From assembly GCA_958448635.1 (NCBI GenBank), contig CAUDEQ010000050.1, positions 1-13,896 of the forward strand: a stretch of 13,896 nucleotides of DNA. Reading direction: 5' to 3'. Position numbers and translations under genes: made by a program. The notes under the pieces are model-generated. The model saw only the letters and a list, made by a program, of their open reading frames with translations, did no database searches and was not told the DNA's origin. How positions within the stretch are numbered: position 1 is the stretch's first letter; each line of letters starts with the position of its first letter. Below, one piece after another: positions 5,089-10,717 of this stretch. Source of the DNA: an uncultured Bacillota bacterium (GTDB lineage: Bacteria > Bacillota > Clostridia > Peptostreptococcales > Anaerovoracaceae).

Positions 5089-7104
5089 ATGCAGGAATTG
5101 ATTGTTGATGTTTTGCTTGCAGTCGTTGCAGCCATGGCGATAGGTTTATTGATATGGGGACAGACTGCCAACAGCAATATGACGAAAAAACAGAAAAAAA
5201 TGCTGGGACGCATTCTGGCGGCCACCGTTCTGCTGCTGATATTGCAGCTTCTGCCTGCAGGGGTATTTGATGAGCTTGACGGGATTGCCGTGGGACTGGG
5301 ATTCTGGACGAAGCTGATTCTCTACCTTGTGGATTATCTCATCATAGGATATGACATACTCATCAAGGCGCTGAAGGGTATAAAGAACAGGCAGATATTC
5401 GATGAAAGCTTCCTGATGGCCATAGCCACCATTGGAGCCATTGCGCTGGCGCTGTATGACGGCAGCGGAGATTATACGGAAGCCATAGCCGTTATGCTGT
5501 TTTACCAGATAGGCGAGTGGTTCCAGAGCTATGCCGTAGGCAAGAGCAGAAGGAACATCAGCGAACTGATGGATATACGTCCTGACTATGCCAACATAGA
5601 GAAGGAGGGCAAGCTGGAAAAGGTTGACCCCGATGAGGTGGAAATCGGAAGCATCATCGTGGTACAGCCGGGGGAAAAGGTTCCTATCGACGGGATTGTT
5701 CAGGAAGGGGCTTCCACTCTCAATACGGCGGCTCTGACCGGCGAGAGCATGCCTAGGGACATCGAAGCAGGAGAGGAAATAACCAGCGGCTGCATAAATA
5801 TGACAGGCGTGCTGAAGATAAAGACCACCAAGGAATTCGGGGAATCAACGGTTTCCAAGATCCTGGATCTTGTGGAAAACGCCAGCTCCCGTAAGTCCAG
5901 GTCTGAGGCGTTCATATCGAAATTCGCAAGGATATATACGCCTGTAGTATGCTTTGCGGCTCTGGCGCTGGCAATATTGCCGCCGCTGGTGCTGATGCTG
6001 GTAATGGGCACCGATGGACAATGGGATCAGTGGATCTACCGTGCATTGACATTCCTGGTAATCTCGTGTCCTTGCGCTTTGGTCATCAGTATTCCCCTTT
6101 CCTTTTTCGCAGGAATCGGCGGAGCCAGCAATGCAGGAGTACTGGTTAAAGGCTCCAACTATCTGGAGGCTCTGTCTCAGACTAAGATAATAATGTTCGA
6201 TAAGACGGGAACTTTAACTCAGGGTGTCTTCGAGGTCAATGAGATACATCACAATGAAATTGATGCGTCGAAGCTCATCGAGTATGCGGCTCTGGCGGAA
6301 AGCTCGTCATCTCATCCTATAAGCAAGAGCCTGCAGAAGGCATACGGCAAGGCGATAGACAGGAGCCGTGTGACGGATGTACAGGAGATAAGCGGCAACG
6401 GTGTCATAGCCAGGGTGGACGGCGTTGAGGTTGCAGCAGGAAATGACAAGCTCATGGACAGAATGGGCATAAAATATGTGGACTGCCACAGCGTAGGAAC
6501 CATAATTCATATGGCGGTAGACGGAAAATATGCAGGACATATCGTGATATCCGATGTAATAAAGCCTAATTCCGGGGAAGCCATTGCTGCACTGAAGGCA
6601 TCGGGAATCAACAGAACCGTCATGCTTACAGGCGACATCAGCAGTGTTGCAAAGCAGGTGGCAGATTCACTGGGCATAGATGAAGTGTTCAGTCAGCTGC
6701 TTCCGGCAGATAAGGTGAGCAAGGTAGAGGAGATCATGGAGACGAAGCCTGAAAAGGCAAAGCTGGCATTCGTGGGTGACGGCATCAACGATGCACCTGT
6801 GCTGAGAAGGGCAGACATAGGAATCGCCATGGGAGCCATGGGATCCGATGCGGCCATCGAGGCTGCAGATGTGGTGCTGATGGATGACGATCCTATGAAG
6901 ATATCCAAGGCCATCAGGATCTCAAGGAAATGCCTGAGGATCGTGTACGAAAACATCGTATTCGCCATCGGCATCAAGGTGATATGTTTGATACTGGGTG
7001 CAGTCGGCATAGCGAACATGTGGCTGGCAATATTCGCAGATGTGGGTGTAATGATAATAGCTGTAATAAATGCCATTCGCGCGCTGTTTGTGAAGAAGCT
7101 TTAA
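5089..7104 (+). CDS. P1B-2-type heavy-metal-exporting ATPase, 671 aa
   Basis: Pumps divalent soft metals (Zn, Cd, Pb) out of the cell at the expense of ATP. Motifs in order are TGES (217-220, actuator domain), CPC (327-329, transport site), DKTGT with phosphorylated Asp371, HP (409-410) and GDGINDAP (563-570). The CPC motif, Lys630 in the penultimate helix (IGIKVI) and Asp651 in the last helix (FADVG) match the ZntA/CadA subgroup, which argues against copper. The N-terminus goes straight into membrane segments with no HMA domain, unlike most CadA/ZntA proteins; that domain is encoded separately just upstream. The ATG at 5089 follows AGGAGG (5074-5079) by 9 nt, so the GTG at 5068 is rejected. 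It belongs to the ArsR-controlled operon. A cadA or zntA name would fit, but the metal is not proven. Confidence 0.93.
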   Translation: MQELIVDVLLAVVAAMAIGLLIWGQTANSNMTKKQKKMLGRILAATVLLLILQLLPAGVFDELDGIAVGLGFWTKLILYLVDYLIIGYDILIKALKGIKNRQIFDESFLMAIATIGAIALALYDGSGDYTEAIAVMLFYQIGEWFQSYAVGKSRRNISELMDIRPDYANIEKEGKLEKVDPDEVEIGSIIVVQPGEKVPIDGIVQEGASTLNTAALTGESMPRDIEAGEEITSGCINMTGVLKIKTTKEFGESTVSKILDLVENASSRKSRSEAFISKFARIYTPVVCFAALALAILPPLVLMLVMGTDGQWDQWIYRALTFLVISCPCALVISIPLSFFAGIGGASNAGVLVKGSNYLEALSQTKIIMFDKTGTLTQGVFEVNEIHHNEIDASKLIEYAALAESSSSHPISKSLQKAYGKAIDRSRVTDVQEISGNGVIARVDGVEVAAGNDKLMDRMGIKYVDCHSVGTIIHMAVDGKYAGHIVISDVIKPNSGEAIAALKASGINRTVMLTGDISSVAKQVADSLGIDEVFSQLLPADKVSKVEEIMETKPEKAKLAFVGDGINDAPVLRRADIGIAMGAMGSDAAIEAADVVLMDDDPMKISKAIRISRKCLRIVYENIVFAIGIKVICLILGAVGIANMWLAIFADVGVMIIAVINAIRALFVKKL

Positions 7105-7138
7105 ATGAATGTATCAAATCGATATAATGGCAGATGAA

Positions 7139-7179
7139 GGGATGCTCCGGATGTTTTATCCGTGAACATCTCTTTTTTT
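7139..7179 (+). terminator. Terminator of the metal-export operon
   Basis: GGGATG (7139-7144) pairs with CATCTC (7167-7172), CGGAT (7148-7152) pairs with ATCCG (7158-7162), and seven T residues follow (7173-7179). Confidence 0.85.
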
Positions 7180-7190
7180 ATTTCATAAAA

Positions 7191-7221
7191 TGTCATATCG
7201 GCGTTATATCGAGCATATAAT
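7191..7221 (+). promoter_or_regulatory. Weak candidate promoter of the recombinase gene
   Basis: A perfect -10 TATAAT (7216-7221) with only a poor -35-like TGTCAT (7191-7196, 19-nt spacer). The gene needs its own promoter because a strong terminator lies just upstream. Confidence 0.35.
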
Positions 7222-7240
7222 TATAGGGGAAGGAAATAAT

Positions 7241-7288
7241 ATGAAGGCGGAAAACAATACGTCGTATGTTTTCGTAATAGAGAATTAA
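7241..7288 (+). CDS. Possible 15-codon leader peptide before the recombinase
   Basis: An ATG at 7241 follows GGGGAAGGA (7226-7234) at good spacing and reads MKAENNTSYVFVIEN, then TAA at 7286-7288. It ends 32 nt before the recombinase start. It may be a regulatory upstream frame or chance. If transcription starts just after the TATAAT at 7216-7221, the ribosome site would be almost at the 5' end, which counts against it. Confidence 0.25.
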   Translation: MKAENNTSYVFVIEN

Positions 7289-7320
7289 ATTCAAATGATG
7301 ATCTGAAAAGGGAGAGATAT

Positions 7321-8163
7321 ATGGATGGATTGAAATTGGACAATGTAAGCCTTACGGGATTTCGCAGCCGTATGAATGAAGAGGAAAAAAGTCAGGCTAC
7401 GATAGAGAAATACGTCAGAGATGTGAAACACTTCATCGATTTTTCATGCGGCAGAGAGGTTACCAAGGCTCTCGTTATAGAGTACAAGGAGGAATTGGGA
7501 AGGCGTTATGCCGTCAGCAGCGCCAATTCCATGATAGCGGCGCTGAATCATTTCCTCAGGTACTGTGGCTTTGACGGCTGCTGCGTAAAGCAGTTCAGGC
7601 TTCAACGGCAGGTTTACTGCCCGGAGGAAAAGGAGCTGACAAAGGAAGAGTACGTCAGACTTGTAAATACAGCCAGAGCTTTGAAAAACAGGAGACTGGA
7701 GCTGATAATACAGACCATATGCGGCACGGGAATACGTGTCAGCGAGCTGAGATTCATCACAGCGGAGGCAGTGAGAGGCGGAAGTGCGTCGGTTACCTGC
7801 AAGAGGAAAACGCGAACCGTCTTCATACCTGAGCGCCTTAGGAAAAAGCTCCGAAGCTACTGCGAAGAAAAAGGCATAACCGAGGGGGCGGTCTTTGTAA
7901 CGGGCAGCGGCAGACCGGTAAATCGCTGCAGCATATGGCGTGAAATGAAGTCTCTCTGCAGCAGGGCATGCGTTCCTCCCCAGAAGGTATTCCCGCACAA
8001 CCTGAGACACCTGTTTGCCAGAACCTTCTACAACCTTGAAAAGGATATATCCAAGCTGGCGGATCTTCTTGGTCACAGCAGTCTCAACACCACCAGGATA
8101 TACATCATGGAGAGCGGGAGGCAGCACAGGATGAGGATAGAAAGAATGCATCTCATATTGTGA
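7321..8163 (+). CDS. Tyrosine recombinase (XerC/D-type integrase), 280 aa
   Basis: Cuts and rejoins DNA through a phosphotyrosine intermediate. An N-terminal SAM-like core-binding domain (about 20-90, IEKYVRDVKHFIDF and the helix with NSMIAALNHFLRYCGF) precedes the catalytic domain (about 105-275). All catalytic residues are present: Arg139 (GTGIRVSEL), a beta-hairpin Lys, probably Lys163 (CKRKTR), His226 and Arg229 (HNLR), His252 (LLGHSSLNTT) and nucleophile Tyr261 (RIYI). At 280 aa it is a short simple recombinase without the arm-binding domain of phage integrases, as in Xer proteins and DNA invertases. AAGGGAGAG (7308-7316) precedes the ATG. No phage or conjugation genes are near. Its stop codon is 66 nt from the first of two inverted 18-bp sites flanking the promoter region of the next gene, so its likely substrate is that segment. 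The link is inferred. Confidence 0.92.
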   Translation: MDGLKLDNVSLTGFRSRMNEEEKSQATIEKYVRDVKHFIDFSCGREVTKALVIEYKEELGRRYAVSSANSMIAALNHFLRYCGFDGCCVKQFRLQRQVYCPEEKELTKEEYVRLVNTARALKNRRLELIIQTICGTGIRVSELRFITAEAVRGGSASVTCKRKTRTVFIPERLRKKLRSYCEEKGITEGAVFVTGSGRPVNRCSIWREMKSLCSRACVPPQKVFPHNLRHLFARTFYNLEKDISKLADLLGHSSLNTTRIYIMESGRQHRMRIERMHLIL

Positions 8164-8229
8164 TATGGATCGCAGGTATGCAGCTTCACTTTATATATTC
8201 AATATATTCAGCATTTCTCGCAACAAAAA

Positions 8230-8253
8230 ATCACATAATCGGAATTATGTGAT
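8230..8253. repeat. Left recombination site candidate (IR-L)
   Basis: ATCACATAAT (8230-8239), centre CGGA (8240-8243) and ATTATGTGAT (8244-8253) form a perfect 10-bp dyad. The inner 18 bp, ACATAATCGGAATTATGT (8233-8250), are repeated exactly in reverse orientation at 8547-8564. Symmetric arms around a short asymmetric centre are what a tyrosine recombinase core site looks like. No T-tract follows on either strand, so it is not a terminator. Confidence 0.75.
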
Positions 8254-8332
8254 ATATGTACAAGGATATTTTCAAACAGTTTTTTCTACATAGATAATCT
8301 ACTATATATATTCCAATAAATCAAGCCTTATT

Positions 8333-8384
8333 TTTCCAAAAAAAGAATTTAGCAATATATATAACATAAAAAACAGCAAGCCAA
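8333..8384. promoter_or_regulatory. Candidate promoters around a shared TATATA box in the segment
   Basis: Leftward: TTGGCT (minus strand, 8384-8379), a 17-nt spacer and TATATA (8361-8356). Rightward: TTTCCA (8333-8338), a 17-nt spacer and the same TATATA (8356-8361). Each -35 matches four of six consensus bases. In the present orientation only the rightward one points to the VWA gene; after inversion the leftward one would. Confidence 0.35.
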
Positions 8385-8463
8385 AAAGTCCTTACAGTGA
8401 GCATTTTACCGTATGCCACAAGGACTTTATTTGTCGTGCCGTTATCATCGATACAGCAAAAAT

Positions 8464-8492
8464 CACGGCCTCACGGTCGCGTTGTTTTTTTT
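8464..8492 (+). terminator. Terminator-like hairpin with T8 run inside the segment
   Basis: CGGCC (8466-8470) pairs with GGTCG (8475-8479) around TCAC, with one G-U pair. After a short gap comes GTTG and eight T residues (8485-8492). The stem is short, so this is only a possible rightward terminator or attenuator. Confidence 0.35.
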
Positions 8493-8541
8493 GATGTTTT
8501 TCACTTTCGGACGCCTTTCAGGGCGGCTTTTATGAAATTTT

Positions 8542-8569
8542 CTGCAACATAATTCCGATTATGTTGCAG
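8542..8569. repeat. Right recombination site candidate (IR-R)
   Basis: CTGCAACATAAT (8542-8553), centre TCCG (8554-8557) and ATTATGTTGCAG (8558-8569) form a perfect 12-bp dyad. The core at 8547-8564 is the exact reverse complement of the core at 8233-8250, including the asymmetric centre (TCCG against CGGA), so the two sites point in opposite directions. It lies 51 nt before the next start codon. Confidence 0.75.
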
Positions 8570-8620
8570 GGAGCTTTTTCGAATGGAATAAGTCATTAAA
8601 CGTAAGAAAGAGGGGAGACG

Positions 8621-10324
8621 ATGAAAAAAAGTATTAAAAGAACATTCATCATTGGTATGGCTTGTCTTGTGACGACAGCCATGATGCCTGTGATGGCATT
8701 TGCGACGGGAGGCGCTGCAGCAGATGCGCCTCAGGCTGACAAGTGGCAGACCTCAAAATCAAAGACGGCGACGAACCTTGATGAAAATCTGGAGTCGGAG
8801 ATAACGCTTTCTCTGCCGGCGGCCGAGGAAAAGCTGGTCAGCGATGTGGTATTCGTGTTCGATGAGTCCAGCTGCAGCGAGCCGGTAAAAAAGGAAGTGA
8901 AGGACATGCTGGCAGCCTTGTATCAGCAGATCGAGGGATCCGGCGCTGCCATAAAAATCGGGGCTGTTCAGTTTCGCGGAGAGGTCACGGAGTTTTCTCT
9001 GACGGAGCTTACTGACACCTCAAAGGACGCCATGGCGCAGTTCATGTCTGAAAGACCAAAGACAGGTGGCTCGAATATGAGCGCAGGTCTCATCGCAGCC
9101 AAGGCAATGCTGGACAATGATAAAGAGGTCTCGGCAGACAGAAAGCATGTGATACTGGTCAGCGACGGCATCACGTATATATGGGATGATGAGACTACTG
9201 AAGAACAGGAAAACTACGGGGTTAATTTTTCAAACATCGATTTTCCAGAAAAGCCTATGCTTGCCAGCCCTGATGGTTGGGATGTAAGACATGGAGCCGG
9301 TTACAAACCTGCAAGCTGGGATGCTCACATCAAGCAGACAGAAGCCCTGCTGGAAAAGACGATAAAGGAAAAGGCCAGCGAGTATGTCAGAGGAAAGGAT
9401 ATAAGCGGTGATCCTTTTGTGGCGCCGGAAGAGAAGGAGTCATATGCCGGTACAGTGGATATCGCACTTTACAAATCATATAAAGCATATCAGGAAATTG
9501 CAGAAGAATATCCCAACACATATTCCATCATGGCAGGAGTGGAAAGTGAAATGCAGACATACCCATTCGGGCCTTCATTCATGGAATACCTTTCAGGAGG
9601 AAAGGCGGTTACCTTCGACAAGATACAGAACGACATCTACTATCTTCTGGACAAGGACAGCATGATAATAGATGAAATAGGCTTCGGAAAGGACAACGCC
9701 GGAAACGATTATGACTTTGAGTTTGTGGATAAAGCGTCTGCACTGACCATGAAGGTGGGGAAGACGGAGCTTAAAGCAGAGCAGACAGAGTATCCTATGG
9801 ATGGAGCTACCAGCACATATTTATTTGGAAATACAGGTGACGGAGGATATCGTTTCGCATTGTATTACTGCAAGGACGGTATTAAAGATGAGGCAGTGGG
9901 ATTGAGAGTCGGAGAATGCTTCATACTTCATATCAATGAAGCCGTATCACAGTTCGCTCCTGTACAGCTGACATACAAGGTGAAGCTTACAAATCCTGCA
10001 TCTGCCGCCGGAATCTACGGTGAATACGATGCTGACGGAAGCGAGGGAAAGAAGGCGCTCTATACCAACAGCAATGCAGTGCTTTTCCCTATGTCTACAG
10101 ATGGGATATCGGGAGAGCCTGAGATCTTCAATAAGCCTACAGTATCATATGAGGTAAAGGCAGCTCCGGCTCCGGATAAACCTCAGGGAGATAAGCCGGC
10201 AGATGAGGCTGCGTCCACGGGAGACGACAGCAATATGCTTCCTGCCATCATAGCTCTGGTAGTGGCAGCGGCAGGGCTGGCTGTGTGCGGCAGGAAATTG
10301 TTTATGTCCGGATCCGACAGGTAA
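8621..10324 (+). CDS. Secreted, wall-anchored VWA-domain surface protein, 567 aa
   Basis: Exported and probably displayed on the cell surface. A signal peptide (KKSIKRT, then a hydrophobic core, cleavage near AFA-TGG at about residue 29) is followed by a von Willebrand A domain from about 74. Its metal-site motif reads DESSCS (81-86): Asp81 and Ser83 are in place, but the second Ser of DxSxS is Cys85. The other positions appear as TGGSN (148-152, Ser in place of the usual Thr) and SDG with Asp182. The middle and C-terminal parts (about 370-520) look like beta-rich adhesin repeats. The end has a Pro/Ala/Asp-rich linker, STGDDSN, about 18 hydrophobic residues and a GRK tail, resembling a sortase signal of the xxxTGD type without a canonical LPxTG. 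AGGGGAG precedes the ATG. Binding or adhesion is likely; the ligand is unknown. Expression probably depends on the segment at 8251-8546. Confidence 0.85.
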   Translation: MKKSIKRTFIIGMACLVTTAMMPVMAFATGGAAADAPQADKWQTSKSKTATNLDENLESEITLSLPAAEEKLVSDVVFVFDESSCSEPVKKEVKDMLAALYQQIEGSGAAIKIGAVQFRGEVTEFSLTELTDTSKDAMAQFMSERPKTGGSNMSAGLIAAKAMLDNDKEVSADRKHVILVSDGITYIWDDETTEEQENYGVNFSNIDFPEKPMLASPDGWDVRHGAGYKPASWDAHIKQTEALLEKTIKEKASEYVRGKDISGDPFVAPEEKESYAGTVDIALYKSYKAYQEIAEEYPNTYSIMAGVESEMQTYPFGPSFMEYLSGGKAVTFDKIQNDIYYLLDKDSMIIDEIGFGKDNAGNDYDFEFVDKASALTMKVGKTELKAEQTEYPMDGATSTYLFGNTGDGGYRFALYYCKDGIKDEAVGLRVGECFILHINEAVSQFAPVQLTYKVKLTNPASAAGIYGEYDADGSEGKKALYTNSNAVLFPMSTDGISGEPEIFNKPTVSYEVKAAPAPDKPQGDKPADEAASTGDDSNMLPAIIALVVAAAGLAVCGRKLFMSGSDR

Positions 10325-10335
10325 GGTGAGTGACT

Positions 10336-10596
10336 ATGGGAAGAGGAAGGTTGTCCAAGGACGAGATCAGGATCCTCAGAGAGAGCCCCTACGTTCTTGA
10401 CATCAACGAGAACAGGATCATATATACGGACGAATTCAAGCTTATGTTCATGGCGGAATATCTGTCAGGCAAAGGGCCCACACAGATATTCAGAGAGGCG
10501 GGCTTTGACCCGGTGATACTGGGCTCCAAGAGGATAGAGAGGGCTGCGGCACGCTGGAAGGAATCGTATGCTGCAGGCTCTCTTGGTAAAATGTGA
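10336..10596 (+). CDS. Small HTH protein, IS3 OrfA-like, 86 aa
   Basis: A short basic protein with YTDEFKLMFMAEYLSGKGPTQIFREAGFD (about residues 32-60), then LGSKRIERAAARW. This pattern of a strand, a helix and a turn-helix with KRIER/ARW is known in HTH proteins related to the OrfA part of IS3-type transposases, which in Clostridia also occur as stand-alone proteins. No OrfB or DDE transposase follows and no IS ends are visible, so it is not an intact IS. The ATG at 10336 is preferred to the GTG at 10330, with AAGGTGAG (10323-10330) overlapping the stop codon of the VWA gene. The 11-nt gap means the two are translated from one mRNA. It may bind DNA and regulate the module, but that is inference. 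Confidence 0.75.
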   Translation: MGRGRLSKDEIRILRESPYVLDINENRIIYTDEFKLMFMAEYLSGKGPTQIFREAGFDPVILGSKRIERAAARWKESYAAGSLGKM

Positions 10597-10648
10597 TCTG
10601 CAGCAGGGGCGGCGAGCTGCTCCCTGTCAGGCAGATAATTAAACAAGT

Positions 10649-10686
10649 AACTCTGCCGGTCATCGAAAGGGACCGGCAGAGTTTTT
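10649..10686. terminator. Shared terminator between convergent genes
   Basis: AACTCTGCCGGTC (10649-10661) pairs perfectly over 13 bp with GACCGGCAGAGTT (10671-10683) around a 9-nt loop. TTTTT (10682-10686) serves the rightward operon; the leftward side is T-rich (TTACTTGTTTAATT) and may serve the minus-strand gene ending at 10718. Confidence 0.85.
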
Positions 10687-10717
10687 ATGCATTATCATTC
10701 AAGATTCCGTTTTATCT

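Larger units (their letters stand above)
8251..8546. other. Putative invertible promoter segment, about 296 bp
   Basis: This stretch between the two inverted sites has no supported gene. The left half (8251-8380) is AT-rich, with TATATA-like boxes at 8302-8311 and 8356-8361. A large hairpin pairs AAAGTCCTT (8385-8393) with AAGGACTTT (8420-8428), with an inner GCAT/ATGC pairing (8401-8404 and 8413-8416). The right half holds a short hairpin with a T8 run (8464-8492) and CGCC/GGCG pairing near 8512-8525. No convincing promoter lies between the right site and the start of the downstream gene at 8621, so that gene probably depends on a promoter in this segment. Confidence 0.65.

Noticed and set aside
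8370..8520. Overlapping minus-strand frames of about 40-48 codons in the putative invertible segment
   Set aside because: Two frames are open at once through the large hairpin, with no ribosome sites, which fits structured non-coding DNA better than a gene.
8230..8569. The two palindromes as transcription terminators
   Set aside because: Neither is followed by a T-tract on either strand, the stems are AT-rich, and the cores are identical in inverted orientation, which terminators would not require.
8230..8569. The segment as a CRISPR remnant or an attC integron cassette
   Set aside because: Only two sites, inverted rather than direct, with no cassette gene and no Cas genes. The recombinase lacks an obvious extra integron-integrase domain.
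10336..10596. Intact IS3-type insertion sequence
   Set aside because: Only an OrfA-like HTH protein is present, with no OrfB, no terminal inverted repeats and no target duplication.
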